NCBI RefSeq assembly: GCF_001274785.1
Contig: NZ_LHPI01000011.1
Coordinates: forward strand, 20,705-84,704
Origin: Vibrio hepatarius
GTDB lineage: Bacteria > Pseudomonadota > Gammaproteobacteria > Enterobacterales > Vibrionaceae
Length of the DNA stretch: 64,000 nucleotides
Direction: 5' to 3'
How positions within the stretch are numbered: position 1 is the first letter of the stretch; each line of letters starts with the position of its first letter. Below are positions 41,579 through 49,780 of this stretch, piece by piece. Both the position numbers and the translations under genes were made by a program. Below the pieces are notes generated by a model. It saw only the letters and a list, made by a program, of their open reading frames with translations. It ran no database searches and had not been told where the DNA came from.

Positions 41579-42556
41579 ATGAAAAAGTTAGCAGCAGTAA
41601 TTTCAACTACTCTTATCATGGCATCAGCTTCAGCCAACGCTGAAGTGTACTTAGGTGCTAAAGCGGGGGCGACCTTCCTACACAGCTTGTGTGATTCTGG
41701 TACATCAGGTTCTTGTGATGAAGATTCATGGGCACTGGGCGCTTTTCTAGGCTACGAAATCAACGATACGTTTGCTCTTGAAGCGGGTTTTGATGCTCTG
41801 GGTGACACGACGAGTGGCGATCTTGATGACGAGTCGCTAAAGGCTTACACCATCGCACCTCGTTATACTCAAGAGCTAGCTGATGACTTAGATGTGTTCG
41901 CGAAACTTGGTGGTGCATTTGTCGACTATGCCGATGAAGACGATTGGGCTCTACTAGGCGCAATTGGTTTGTCATACAACCTAACTAAGAACATCGATCT
42001 CCAAGCTGAATACCAGCACATCAACTACATCGACGTTGACGTTCGTGAGTTTAACGCAAACTCATTCACGCTTGGTTTCCGTACTAAGTTTGGTGGCAGC
42101 GATGAAGATACCGCTGAGCCAGTTCAAGAAGTCATGGTTGAAGAAGCAGTAGAGCAACCAGTTGAAGAGCCAGTAGCAGAACCAGTATCTAAAAAGTTTG
42201 AAAAAATCTCTATTGATTCTGGTAACTTCGAGCTAAACAGTGCAGAGCTAAACCCAGAAGGTCAGCAAGAAGCAGATCGCCTAGCGGTATTGATGAACGA
42301 GCACCCAGAAGCAAAAGTTGAGCTAGTTGGTTACACTGATTCACTAGGTGCAGCATCATACAACCAAAAGCTATCAGAGAAGCGCGCACAAGCTGTCGCG
42401 GACGCGCTAACTGAACAAGGTGTTGATTCTTCTCGCATCACAGTACGTGGTGAAGGTGAAAACAACCCAATCGCTTCGAACGACACGAAAGAAGGCCGCG
42501 CGAAAAACCGTCGCGTAGAGATCTTGGTTCCTGAGTTCGAATACGAAGTGAAGTAA
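41579..42556 (+). CDS. OmpA-family outer-membrane protein
   Basis: Outer-membrane protein of 325 residues starting at ATG 41579 (a longer frame from 41558 adds seven residues with no ribosome-binding site; AGGAA fits the chosen ATG). A signal peptide (MKKLAAVISTTLIMASASANA) is followed by an 8-stranded barrel (about 22-180), a Glu/Pro/Val-rich hinge (EPVQEVMVEEAVEQPVEEPV), and a C-terminal OmpA peptidoglycan-binding domain (about 210-320; LVGYTDSLGAASYNQKLSEK and GRAKNRRVEI are typical). The barrel differs from E. coli OmpA, so the family call is firmer than orthology. Confidence 0.92.
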   Translation: MKKLAAVISTTLIMASASANAEVYLGAKAGATFLHSLCDSGTSGSCDEDSWALGAFLGYEINDTFALEAGFDALGDTTSGDLDDESLKAYTIAPRYTQELADDLDVFAKLGGAFVDYADEDDWALLGAIGLSYNLTKNIDLQAEYQHINYIDVDVREFNANSFTLGFRTKFGGSDEDTAEPVQEVMVEEAVEQPVEEPVAEPVSKKFEKISIDSGNFELNSAELNPEGQQEADRLAVLMNEHPEAKVELVGYTDSLGAASYNQKLSEKRAQAVADALTEQGVDSSRITVRGEGENNPIASNDTKEGRAKNRRVEILVPEFEYEVK

Positions 42557-42576
42557 TTCACTACTCAATCGATACG

Positions 42577-42607
42577 AAAAAGCCTTGGTTAATCCCAAGG
42601 CTTTTTT
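42577..42607. terminator. Terminator after the OmpA-like gene
   Basis: AAAAAGCCTTGG / CCAAGGCTTTTT stem with a 6-nt loop and T6, between convergent genes. Confidence 0.9.
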
Positions 42608-42623
42608 ATTGCAATCAAAACGG

Positions 42624-43130
42624 TCATTTCAAATCGATACTATTAAGCCTGCCCATAAACTCTAAGATTTCTAAGTTGTCTTTGTTGGCTTCGAGCAGCG
42701 CTTTCTTAGTTTTGGTGTAAGCCGCCAAACGGCCGTGTTTTTTGATTGAACAGACAACGCTTTTGTAAATCAATTTGCCGTTGTCATCGTAATTTCTCCA
42801 CGCTGCAATATAGCACTCATCTTTAGCGTCAGGGTTGTCTTTGGTTGGGCGAGGTTTAAAGATGATTTTCGGTTCAACAGAGTGAGGCAGTCGGGTCATT
42901 AAGTACGGGTCTTTTAACAGTCTACGCCAGAATTTGCCCCACATCGCTGAGCCCAATTCATTGCGCAGCTTGATCGCTTTCTTTAAGCCTTTCTTTTCTC
43001 CGATACGCACGTAACCCACAGAGCGATGGAGAACCTTATCGTCTGGAGTATGGATATGTATCTTAAACGCAGTCTTCGCTTTGGAGATAAATCGATGACC
43101 CGTATTTGTCGTCAAGTTACTCTTTTTCAT
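42624..43130 (-). CDS. Hypothetical basic protein with two AP2-like repeats
   Basis: A 168-residue, strongly basic protein that I cannot name. It can be read as two related halves: about residues 10-58 (FISKAKTAFKIHIHTPD ... AIKLRNELGSAMWG) and 87-160 (IIFKPRPTKDNPDAKDE ... KHGRLAAYTKTKKAL). Each shows a short strand-rich stretch with a central aromatic, followed by a Lys/Ala-rich helix. That pattern recalls AP2-like DNA-binding domains, but this is an inference from pattern only. No signal peptide or membrane segment. It sits alone between the OmpA-like gene and tRNA-Arg and shares a terminator with the former. Confidence 0.7.
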   Translation of the reverse strand: MKKSNLTTNTGHRFISKAKTAFKIHIHTPDDKVLHRSVGYVRIGEKKGLKKAIKLRNELGSAMWGKFWRRLLKDPYLMTRLPHSVEPKIIFKPRPTKDNPDAKDECYIAAWRNYDDNGKLIYKSVVCSIKKHGRLAAYTKTKKALLEANKDNLEILEFMGRLNSIDLK

Positions 43131-43490
43131 TCTAATACTATCGATAACTTTGTTAGTTATATTTTAGATGACTGTTACGATAACGCGTAGTTAGATGCGC
43201 ATATAACGGGGGGATGTACCGATTGTCTCAAAATTGAATCTCATTGATTTATTGAGATGCGTAATTGCGACGTCAGATAGCAGTTTGGAAACTGGATTGA
43301 TTATCTTTAATCTCCTCACAAACCAATGTGAATGCGTCCATCTTTAGACTCATGCTGGAAAGGGGAAACCGCCACTACTACAGCAAAAACTGATATGTAG
43401 GCAGTGTACAATGCTATTCACTTTGCTGGAGGCGTATAAGTTTCTGATAATGAGCAGATTAAATATTCTTAAGGTTGTTAAGAAAAGCAA
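43131..43490. other. Intergenic region with no recognisable gene
   Basis: 360 nt between the hypothetical gene and the tRNA-Arg terminator. It contains a small ATCTCA / TGAGAT hairpin (43239-43259). The promoter of the minus-strand hypothetical gene must lie in its left part. I see no ORF with a good start signal and no repeat. Confidence 0.5.
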
Positions 43491-43512
43491 AAGCCGACAT
43501 GAGTGTCGGCTT
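43491..43512 (-). terminator. Terminator after tRNA-Arg
   Basis: AAGCCGACA / TGTCGGCTT stem with a 4-nt loop, followed on the minus strand by TTGCTTTTCTT, 10 nt beyond the tRNA 3' end. Confidence 0.8.
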
Positions 43513-43521
43513 GAGAAAAGT

Positions 43522-43598
43522 TGGCGCTCCCGACAGGATTCGAACCTGTGACCTATCCCTTAGGAGGGGATCGCGCTATCCAGCTGTGCCACGGGAGC
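43522..43598 (-). tRNA. tRNA-Arg (anticodon CCU)
   Basis: The minus strand folds as a complete cloverleaf: 7-bp acceptor stem (GCTCCCG / CGGGAGC), anticodon stem ATCCC / GGGAT with the 7-nt loop CTCCTAA giving anticodon CCU, and T-arm ACAGG-TTCGAAT-CCTGT. The CCA end is encoded. It reads AGG codons. Confidence 0.95.
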
Positions 43599-43650
43599 GT
43601 GGGAGTATCATACTAAAAATATAGAGGATGTTAACCCTTAACTCACTGAT

Positions 43651-44784
43651 TTAAAGTAGTTTGTGCATTACGTCGCCAATCTGGATGCTGGTGGCGAGTT
43701 CCGCTTGGTCGACCGTCAGTTCTGCTTCGCTGTCATATACGCGAGAGACCGTTAAAGTAATATCTGTTTCGGTTACTTTGTTACGCGGCAAACCACGCTG
43801 GTCGATGAAAGAGCCAGTATGCCAAAGTTGCAGTTTGTCGCCTTCTTCGACGCCATGGATACGACCTAAATCAATCGTAATCGTGTTGCCCCATTTCGCC
43901 ACGACCTCCGGCAAAGTGATTTTGCAAGAAACTTCAGACTCTAGGTCCAGCATGATGTTGCGGCTAACACGTAGCATCATGTCACCAAACGTAGACGCCC
44001 AGAAGCGTGCGCTTCGTGTATCCACTTGGCTGGTTTTTGGAAATGGCCAACGCGCCACTTCACGGTAGTTTCGGTTGTACACTTCATTGCCGGTCTTGCC
44101 GTCGAACACAGTCATCTCTAGTGCGAACTGGCGGTTAATCACATCATCCCTAATTAAGTTCTGGTCGATAGTGGCTGTTAGGTCGGTGATCACCCCACCG
44201 ATAATGTATTGCGCACCGCGGTCTTGAGCGATCATCTTGAGTCTCTCAGGGAAGCGTTTATTAATTTCGTAGTCGGTTGTGCCCACAGAGACAAAATTCA
44301 CCGATTCTTGATCCAACTGGCGATTAATAACGTTGGCAAAGTCGTCACCGATGCTGTAAATCTGTCCCATTACCGCTTGCTGTGGTGACGCTACATCAAT
44401 GTTGCCGACCAGAAATGTCTTCTTATATTGGTCAACGTGGCAACTCGTTGCCGACGGATAAATGTCGATCCTTGCTTTCACGAACATCACGCCACGTCTT
44501 ATCCCTTGGTCTTCAATAAGAATGTAGCGAACTTCGCTGTTGGCAAACTGGTACTCTTTATCATCACTCTCTAAAAATGGGCGTAGGTTAGAGATGCTGC
44601 CGATGTCCGCTCCGGAAAACTTAACGGCTTTATAGAGTGCGTCCTCTAAGGCGTGGACACGCGCGACTTCTTCAGACGAAACCACGGTTGCCGTCCCTGT
44701 CACTTCATACCATCCCGCTGCAGCATTGGCTGCGAATAGGCTGATATACAGGCTTGAAATAAGTATAAGAAGCGATCTTTTCAT
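43651..44784 (-). CDS. flgT: Flagellar H-ring protein FlgT
   Basis: Periplasmic protein that builds the H ring around the LP ring of the Vibrio polar flagellar basal body and is needed for stator (PomAB-MotX-MotY) assembly. The 377-residue length is normal. Signal peptide MKRSLLILISSLYISLFAAN, cleaved near AAAG. A DUF-type N-terminal domain (about 25-110) is followed by a TolB-like middle and a C-terminal domain beginning near residue 295 (CKITLPEVVAKWG). A sigma-54-like promoter lies 87-103 nt upstream. Gene is divergent from flgO-flgP, the same arrangement as in other vibrios. Confidence 0.92.
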   Translation of the reverse strand: MKRSLLILISSLYISLFAANAAAGWYEVTGTATVVSSEEVARVHALEDALYKAVKFSGADIGSISNLRPFLESDDKEYQFANSEVRYILIEDQGIRRGVMFVKARIDIYPSATSCHVDQYKKTFLVGNIDVASPQQAVMGQIYSIGDDFANVINRQLDQESVNFVSVGTTDYEINKRFPERLKMIAQDRGAQYIIGGVITDLTATIDQNLIRDDVINRQFALEMTVFDGKTGNEVYNRNYREVARWPFPKTSQVDTRSARFWASTFGDMMLRVSRNIMLDLESEVSCKITLPEVVAKWGNTITIDLGRIHGVEEGDKLQLWHTGSFIDQRGLPRNKVTETDITLTVSRVYDSEAELTVDQAELATSIQIGDVMHKLL

Positions 44785-44870
44785 GAGTGTTTACCAAGTT
44801 GGTTCGTTTTTTGCTTGTTAAGATTTAGCTAATTTTGGCATTGCTTTCGAATTGGTTTGCACAGTTAGAA

Positions 44871-44887
44871 AAGCAAGGAGTGTTCCA
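44871..44887 (-). promoter_or_regulatory. Sigma-54-like promoter of flgT
   Basis: On the minus strand, TGGAACACTCCTTGCTT keeps the GG and GC pairs with exactly 10 nt between them, as required for sigma-54 (-24/-12). It points toward flgT, whose start is 87 nt downstream. Confidence 0.6.
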
Positions 44888-44947
44888 CTTTTGAAAGAGA
44901 GCAAAAAGAGGAGCGCTTTAAGGCCTTAATGTATCGGAGATTAGAGA

Positions 44948-45583
44948 ATGAAGAAATGGTTATCGTTAGTGCCTGTGGTTTTTCTTACCGCCTGCGCTTA
45001 TGCGCCAATTTATAACGGTAAGGAACCTTATCCAGGTTCTCAGTTTATGTTGATGGAAAGCCCACGCCATACTCTCGACTTTTTTATTGAGAGCCTGACG
45101 GAAGACTTGATGATTTCAAACACCAGTGTATCAGCACGTACGCCTATTGCGGTGACCTCGTTTGTCGACCTGCAAAATATGGACGCGACGAACTGGCTGG
45201 GTAACTCGGTGTCAGAAGGTTTTATTCATCAATTCCAGCGACGCGGCTTTAAAGTCGTCGACTTTAAAACCACCGGTTCCATTCAGGTCACAAACCAAGG
45301 TGATTTTGCCTTAAGCCGTGACTGGAAAGATTTGGCGCAAGAGCAGGATATTCAGTTCGTACTAACGGGCACTATGCTGCGTCAAGAGGGTGGGGTGTTG
45401 GTTAACGCTCGTGTTGTTGGTATGCAATCACGTGTTGTTGTGGCAACGGCCCAAGGCTTCTTGCCGGCAGATCGCATTGGTCGTGACTTAGACACTTTGA
45501 ACAGCATCCGTACGCAAGATGGTGTGCTGATTCGTTCAGACCCAATGATCTCTCAACCTTACACTGTAATTTTACGTCCATAG
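44948..45583 (+). CDS. flgO: Flagellar outer-membrane lipoprotein FlgO
   Basis: Outer-membrane lipoprotein required for normal Vibrio polar flagella, 211 residues. The lipobox LTAC places the acceptor cysteine at C16. The body carries the FlgO-family motif pattern (PIAVTSFVDLQNMDATNWLG and LAQEQDIQFVLTGTMLRQEG). The ribosome-binding site GGAG is 9 nt upstream. It is followed 8 nt later by flgP. flgO and flgP together form the outer basal-body disc in Vibrio and related bacteria. Confidence 0.92.
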   Translation: MKKWLSLVPVVFLTACAYAPIYNGKEPYPGSQFMLMESPRHTLDFFIESLTEDLMISNTSVSARTPIAVTSFVDLQNMDATNWLGNSVSEGFIHQFQRRGFKVVDFKTTGSIQVTNQGDFALSRDWKDLAQEQDIQFVLTGTMLRQEGGVLVNARVVGMQSRVVVATAQGFLPADRIGRDLDTLNSIRTQDGVLIRSDPMISQPYTVILRP

Positions 45584-45591
45584 GAGTGAGT

Positions 45592-46023
45592 ATGAAAAAG
45601 CTATTATTACTCGCATTCACTGTGGTTCTGTTTGGCTGTCAGCCGCTAACCAATATGCGTCCGGGAGACTTTCTGACTGCGGTGGGTTACGCGAGCATCA
45701 GTGAGCAGAAAGGTCGTAATGAAGAAGAGAAACAAGTGCGAGCGATGCGCGCATCAAAGATCGATGCTTACCGCGAGTTAGCAGAGCAAGTTTATGGTAT
45801 GCGAGTGAGCGGCCGAGCAGATTTGCTTGACCAAAGATTGGGTACCGAGCAAACCTCAGGTGCGGTAGATGGTGTGATTCGTGGTGCGGAAGTGCTGCGT
45901 AGCTACAAGGTTGGCGACAGCTATGTGACTGAGTTAAGACTTGATATTCAGAAGATGAATCGACTAAGAGATTACGGCGAAGTACAGCAAGTGCCGGAGA
46001 AGCGTCAACAAACTCTCTTCTAA
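45592..46023 (+). CDS. flgP: Flagellar outer-membrane lipoprotein FlgP (LPP20 family)
   Basis: Outer-membrane lipoprotein of 143 residues from ATG 45592, which has AGGAG five nt upstream; a GTG two codons earlier (45586) is less likely. Lipobox LFGC, acceptor cysteine about C16. The LPP20-like C-terminal domain has AMRASKIDAYRELAEQVYG and SYVTELRLDI. It is needed for motility in V. cholerae and Campylobacter. Pairs with flgO and ends just before a bidirectional terminator shared with flgN. Confidence 0.93.
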   Translation: MKKLLLLAFTVVLFGCQPLTNMRPGDFLTAVGYASISEQKGRNEEEKQVRAMRASKIDAYRELAEQVYGMRVSGRADLLDQRLGTEQTSGAVDGVIRGAEVLRSYKVGDSYVTELRLDIQKMNRLRDYGEVQQVPEKRQQTLF

Positions 46024-46050
46024 TTGCGCTCCACTCTTTAATCTCCAAAT

Positions 46051-46079
46051 AAAAAAGCGGCAAATATTGCCGCTTTTTT
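46051..46079. terminator. Bidirectional terminator between flgP and flgN
   Basis: AAAAAAGCGGCAA / TTGCCGCTTTTTT, a perfect stem with A and T runs on opposite ends, in the gap between convergent genes. Confidence 0.92.
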
Positions 46080-46103
46080 ATACTTATTATTTGCCGTAGT
46101 TCT

Positions 46104-46529
46104 TTAAGCTTTCAGGTTCGTGCCTAAAGTAGTTACGTTCTTAGTTTGTCCATCGGCCGTGTAGGTCATACCTAACTTACCTTGAGATTGCTGCATCAAA
46201 TTGTTCAACTTATTGAAGCTCAATTGTGCGCGTTGCAGGGCTTCGCCGTTTATGGCATTGGCTTGCTGGCAGTCTGCGATGATACTTCTGATCTGTGTCA
46301 CCAGAGGGCTCAACTCTGGGTCAGTAGTCAGGCTTGCGACATCTGGGTGGCGGCTGATACGGTCATCCGTCACTTTGAGCTGCTCGATCAGCGTGATCTT
46401 TTGCTTTGCCAGTTGTTCAATGTCTTTGGAGTTTCTGCTGGTAATGGCGAGCTTTTCCTTCTCTAGCAATAGAGAAAGTTCTTCGGCACTTTTAAGTTGA
46501 TACTCAACTAAACCTTGTAATGCTGCCAT
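46104..46529 (-). CDS. flgN: Flagellar chaperone FlgN
   Basis: Cytoplasmic type III export chaperone for the hook-junction proteins FlgK and FlgL, 141 residues. It is almost entirely alpha-helical with heptad-like repeats (EELSLLLEKEKLAITSRNSK). It lies 17 nt downstream of flgM. The Gln- and Lys-rich helices are typical of the family; the C-terminus LNNLMQQSQGKLGMTYTADG is conserved in Vibrio FlgN. Confidence 0.88.
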   Translation of the reverse strand: MAALQGLVEYQLKSAEELSLLLEKEKLAITSRNSKDIEQLAKQKITLIEQLKVTDDRISRHPDVASLTTDPELSPLVTQIRSIIADCQQANAINGEALQRAQLSFNKLNNLMQQSQGKLGMTYTADGQTKNVTTLGTNLKA

Positions 46530-46546
46530 AATCTTCTTGCTTTAAC

Positions 46547-46858
46547 TTATAAGCCGCCAAGTTCTTTTTCGAACTTCATCATGTTGTCTGCGAGTTTTTC
46601 AGGGTCAACAGTGTAAGAGCCATTAGCAATCGCTTCTTTTATTGCCGCTACTTTCGCTTTGTCAAAACTTGGTTGACTGGCCATCTGGTTATGCATTTCA
46701 CCCAGCGCTTTACCTTGAGTGCTGAGAGAAACCGCATCTTGTGCAACGGTGGTTTTCTTTGCTGACTCAGTATTTTCTGTACTGTTGTCGCTACGAACCG
46801 AACTCCTCGTTGAAGTACCGATAGGGTGTCCAGTTCTAATGTTATCAATGCCTGCCAT
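46547..46858 (-). CDS. flgM: Anti-sigma-28 factor FlgM
   Basis: Inhibitor of the flagellar sigma factor FliA, exported once the hook is complete. The 103 residues match the family: a disordered Ser/Thr/Asn-rich N-terminus beginning MAGIDNIRTG, and a C-terminal FliA-binding region with DKAKVAAIKEAIANGSYTVD and PEKLADNMMKFEKEL. A sigma-28-like promoter lies directly upstream, between flgA and flgM, so flgMN can be driven separately from flgA. Confidence 0.93.
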   Translation of the reverse strand: MAGIDNIRTGHPIGTSTRSSVRSDNSTENTESAKKTTVAQDAVSLSTQGKALGEMHNQMASQPSFDKAKVAAIKEAIANGSYTVDPEKLADNMMKFEKELGGL

Positions 46859-46895
46859 GTGTGAGCCTTTTACTTGTTACAAACCTGTAATGTCA

Positions 46896-46922
46896 ATATC
46901 GGCAAAGCTGCATTTTACTTTA
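46896..46922 (-). promoter_or_regulatory. Sigma-28-like promoter of flgMN
   Basis: On the minus strand, TAAAGTAA, 11-nt spacer, GCCGATAT is very close to the FliA consensus (TAAAGTTT-N11-GCCGATAA). The -10 is 38 nt before the flgM start. This fits the known autoregulation of FlgM by FliA. Confidence 0.85.
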
Positions 46923-46940
46923 GCCTTTTTTAACACATAT

Positions 46941-47687
46941 TTAGAACACAACCGTTACTTCAGAAATTCCGGTTACACGTCCCTCGATTATACGGTTACT
47001 TTTGCTGTTTTTCACTCTTATCTGCTCACCATGGGTTCCATCCGTGAGCGCGGTGCCTTTGGTTGTAATGGTCATACCAGACTTTGTCGCTTTTATTGTC
47101 ACGATCTCGTTACGACATACCACGCAAATGTCGCGTTCTTCGATGATATCGCCGCTTTGTAGGTTTTTTTTGGTTTTTGCGCCAATAACTTCTGATACTG
47201 AAGAAAAACCTTGTCTTCTAAACCGTTGTAGATCGACCATACTTATAGTTACATCACTAGAAGAAATAATCTGACCACGTGAGAGCGGGGTGGTTAACGT
47301 GACTTGCGGACCTGTGCGAGTTAAACGAACTGGAACGTAGATACGCCAGTCTTCTTCTGGGCATTCAACCAAAACAGTGATGTTACTAGCATTTGGGTTG
47401 GTTGAACTGGACGACGTTTCTAAGCCACTTGGGCAGTTTGTTGCAAAAATTCGACTATCTATTGAAGCTGCGTCTGCTTTTAACGTGCCACCGATAGGAT
47501 TATCAATAGTGGATGTGACATACTCTTCTGCAGCGTCGCGAATTTGAGATATCTCACTTTCCGTTGCAGAGAAGGCAGAAAAACTAAAGAAACACAGCAA
47601 AAAGCCGATAGAAATACTAAAAGTTTTATAGAACGCTTTACACTTTATGATGGAAAATGAGTTTTCGAGTGATGAACTGTATGTCAT
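46941..47687 (-). CDS. flgA: Flagellar P-ring assembly chaperone FlgA
   Basis: Periplasmic chaperone for P-ring (FlgI) assembly. I set the start at ATG 47687 (AGAGGATC ribosome-binding site), giving 248 residues, the normal length; the frame runs open to 47813 but those starts overlap cheV and lack signals. The N-terminus contains a signal segment (SIGFLLCFFSFSAFS). The SAF domain follows (about 125-245) with TLTTPLSRGQIISSSDVTISM and VITKKNLQSGDII-like stretches. A Cys pair (CVVCRN) is near the SAF core. Divergent from cheV. Confidence 0.9.
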   Translation of the reverse strand: MTYSSSLENSFSIIKCKAFYKTFSISIGFLLCFFSFSAFSATESEISQIRDAAEEYVTSTIDNPIGGTLKADAASIDSRIFATNCPSGLETSSSSTNPNASNITVLVECPEEDWRIYVPVRLTRTGPQVTLTTPLSRGQIISSSDVTISMVDLQRFRRQGFSSVSEVIGAKTKKNLQSGDIIEERDICVVCRNEIVTIKATKSGMTITTKGTALTDGTHGEQIRVKNSKSNRIIEGRVTGISEVTVVF

Positions 47688-47762
47688 TCTGATCCTCTGA
47701 TTCTTCATGGCATAGTGTAGACTACCATTTTTAGCACGAAAGTTTGAGACGGAGATGAGCTT

Positions 47763-48689
47763 ATGTCGGGTATTCTGGATTCTGTGAATCAGCGTACACA
47801 ACTCGTCGGTCAAAACCGATTAGAACTCCTAACATTTCGCCTAGCAGGGCGCCAGCGTTATGGAATCAACGTATTTAAAGTAAAAGAGGTTTTGCAGTGT
47901 CCTAAACTTACTTCAATGCCGAATTCGCATCGATTAGTTAAAGGCATTGCACATATTCGCGGCAACACTGTATCAGTGATCGACCTAAATCTTGCGATTG
48001 GTGGACGTCCGACAACCGACATAGAAAAGTCGTTTGTGGTGATTGCAGAATTTAACCGTACGATTCAGGCGTTCTTAGTGAACTCTGTTGAGCGTATCGT
48101 TAACATGCACTGGGAAGCTATTTTGCCGCCGCCAGAAGGTGCTGGTAAAGCTAACTACTTGACCGCAGTTACAACCATCGACAATGAAATGGTTGAGATT
48201 CTGGATGTAGAAAAGATTCTGGCCGAGATTGCGCCTGTTGATGAGACGATGGACGCGTCAATCAGCGAAGAGATTTCTCGCGCTGAACAAGAAAAACCCA
48301 TTGTCCGTCGTATCTTGATTGCCGACGATTCACGAGTCGCGCGTAAACAGATTGAACGTGCAATTGCGTCTCTGGATTTTGAAGTAATCTCAGTGATTGA
48401 TGGTAAAGAAGCCTATGAAAAGCTGGTAGAAATGGCAGCGGAAGGCAGCATCTACGATCAAATTAGTATGGTCATTTCCGATATCGAGATGCCAGAAATG
48501 GACGGCTACACACTGACTGCTGAAATCAGGCGCAATCCGGACTTGAAAGACTTGCACGTCATACTTCATTCTTCTTTGAGTGGTGTGTTTAACCAAGCCA
48601 TGGTAGAACGTGTTGGCGCCAATACTTTTATAGCCAAATTCAACCCTGAAGAATTTGGTAATGCGGTCAAATCTGCGTTTACAAATTAA
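47763..48689 (+). CDS. cheV: Chemotaxis protein CheV (CheW-receiver fusion)
   Basis: Coupling protein that links chemoreceptors to the CheA kinase and can be phosphorylated. The 308 residues combine a CheW domain (about 20-160; IKVFKVKEVLQCP-like) and a response-regulator receiver domain (about 180-305) with the phosphoacceptor Asp in MVISDIEMPEMDG (about residue 239) and acidic pair RILIADDSR. Ribosome-binding site GGAGA. It forms an operon with cheR (10 nt gap). Confidence 0.95.
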   Translation: MSGILDSVNQRTQLVGQNRLELLTFRLAGRQRYGINVFKVKEVLQCPKLTSMPNSHRLVKGIAHIRGNTVSVIDLNLAIGGRPTTDIEKSFVVIAEFNRTIQAFLVNSVERIVNMHWEAILPPPEGAGKANYLTAVTTIDNEMVEILDVEKILAEIAPVDETMDASISEEISRAEQEKPIVRRILIADDSRVARKQIERAIASLDFEVISVIDGKEAYEKLVEMAAEGSIYDQISMVISDIEMPEMDGYTLTAEIRRNPDLKDLHVILHSSLSGVFNQAMVERVGANTFIAKFNPEEFGNAVKSAFTN

Positions 48690-48699
48690 AGAGAAGTGA

Positions 48700-49527
48700 A
48701 TGACAGTGATAACTATAAGCGATCAAGAATATCGCGATTTTAGCCGCTTTCTAGAGTCTCAATGTGGCATTGTATTGGGCGATAGTAAGCAATATTTAGT
48801 GAGGAGTCGCCTAAGCCCCTTAACTACAAAATTTAACTTAGGCTCTCTATCTGAATTACTCCGTGATGTTGTAAGTGGACGCAATAGAGAATTACGCATA
48901 GCTGCTGTAGATGCGATGACGACCAATGAAACGCTTTGGTTCCGTGATACGTATCCGTTTGCTGTTTTAGCTGATAAGTTGTTGCCAGAAATAGCGGCAA
49001 ACAAACGTCCGATCAAAATCTGGTCGGCGGCAAGTTCGTCTGGTCAAGAGCCATACTCGATGGCAATGACGGTATTGGAAACCCAGCAGCGCAAGCCGGG
49101 CATGCTACCGAACGTATCGATCACCGCGACAGACATTTCTGCGCGAATGTTGGATATGTGTCGTGCGGGGGTGTATGACAACCTTGCCCTGGGTCGTGGA
49201 CTTTCTCCTGAGCGTCGCCGCGCATTCTTTGAAGATGCAGGTGATGGCAAAATGAAAGTGAACGATAACGTTAAGCGGTTGGTCAACTTCCGCCCGCAAA
49301 ACTTAATGGACAGTTACGCGCTATTGGGTAAGTTCGATATCATTTTCTGTCGAAATGTACTGATTTACTTCTCGCCAGACATGAAGTCGAAAGTACTGAA
49401 CCAAATGGCCAATAGCCTAAATCCCGGTGGTTATCTGTTGTTAGGTGCGTCTGAGTCTTTGACTGGCTTGACTGACCGTTTCGAGATGGTGCGTTGCAAC
49501 CCAGGCATCATCTACAAACTGAAGTAG
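48700..49527 (+). CDS. cheR: Chemoreceptor glutamate methyltransferase CheR
   Basis: Methylates glutamates of chemoreceptors for adaptation, using SAM. The 275 residues have an all-helical N-terminal domain (about 1-75) and the Rossmann methyltransferase domain with IWSAASSSGQEPYSMAM (about residues 107-123) and FDIIFCRNVLIYFSPD near 210. The family signature (NEE/NETLWFRD-type substrate region) is visible as TNETLWFRD. It is followed by a strong terminator and then the flgB promoter. Confidence 0.96.
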   Translation: MTVITISDQEYRDFSRFLESQCGIVLGDSKQYLVRSRLSPLTTKFNLGSLSELLRDVVSGRNRELRIAAVDAMTTNETLWFRDTYPFAVLADKLLPEIAANKRPIKIWSAASSSGQEPYSMAMTVLETQQRKPGMLPNVSITATDISARMLDMCRAGVYDNLALGRGLSPERRRAFFEDAGDGKMKVNDNVKRLVNFRPQNLMDSYALLGKFDIIFCRNVLIYFSPDMKSKVLNQMANSLNPGGYLLLGASESLTGLTDRFEMVRCNPGIIYKLK

Positions 49528-49546
49528 CCAACCTATTGATTGATTT

Positions 49547-49575
49547 GAAAGCCCAGCGTTCTTGCTGGGCTTTTT
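49547..49575 (+). terminator. Terminator after cheR
   Basis: AAAGCCCAGC / GCTGGGCTTT stem with a 6-nt loop and T5 tail, about 20 nt after the cheR stop. It separates cheVR from the flg structural operon. Confidence 0.92.
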
Positions 49576-49720
49576 ATTATCTGCTCTTTTGATTCCTTTC
49601 AGCTGTTATACTTATCGAGACATTCCAAACCATCAGTCACTAACTCGCTGCGTATAAGTTGGCGTGTTTATTGCTGATAACCCGATGAAAGATGAGTAAT
49701 CGTAGAACGGCTTTTAAAGT

Positions 49721-49736
49721 TGGTATGCTAATTGCT
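49721..49736 (+). promoter_or_regulatory. Sigma-54 promoter of the flgB operon
   Basis: TGGTATGCTAATTGCT matches the -24/-12 consensus with GG and GC exactly 10 nt apart. It lies 45 nt before the flgB start and points along the flgBCDE series, as expected for class III polar flagellar genes controlled by FlrC. Confidence 0.8.
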
Positions 49737-49780
49737 TTGTCTTTAGTATTAAACGGTCAGTTCTTTGTGTAGAGGTTAAG

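Noticed and set aside
44821..44860. TTTTGGCATTGC considered as a sigma-54 promoter for flgO
   Set aside because: GG and GC are only 4 nt apart and the 10-nt spacing lands on GA; not accepted as a -24/-12 element.
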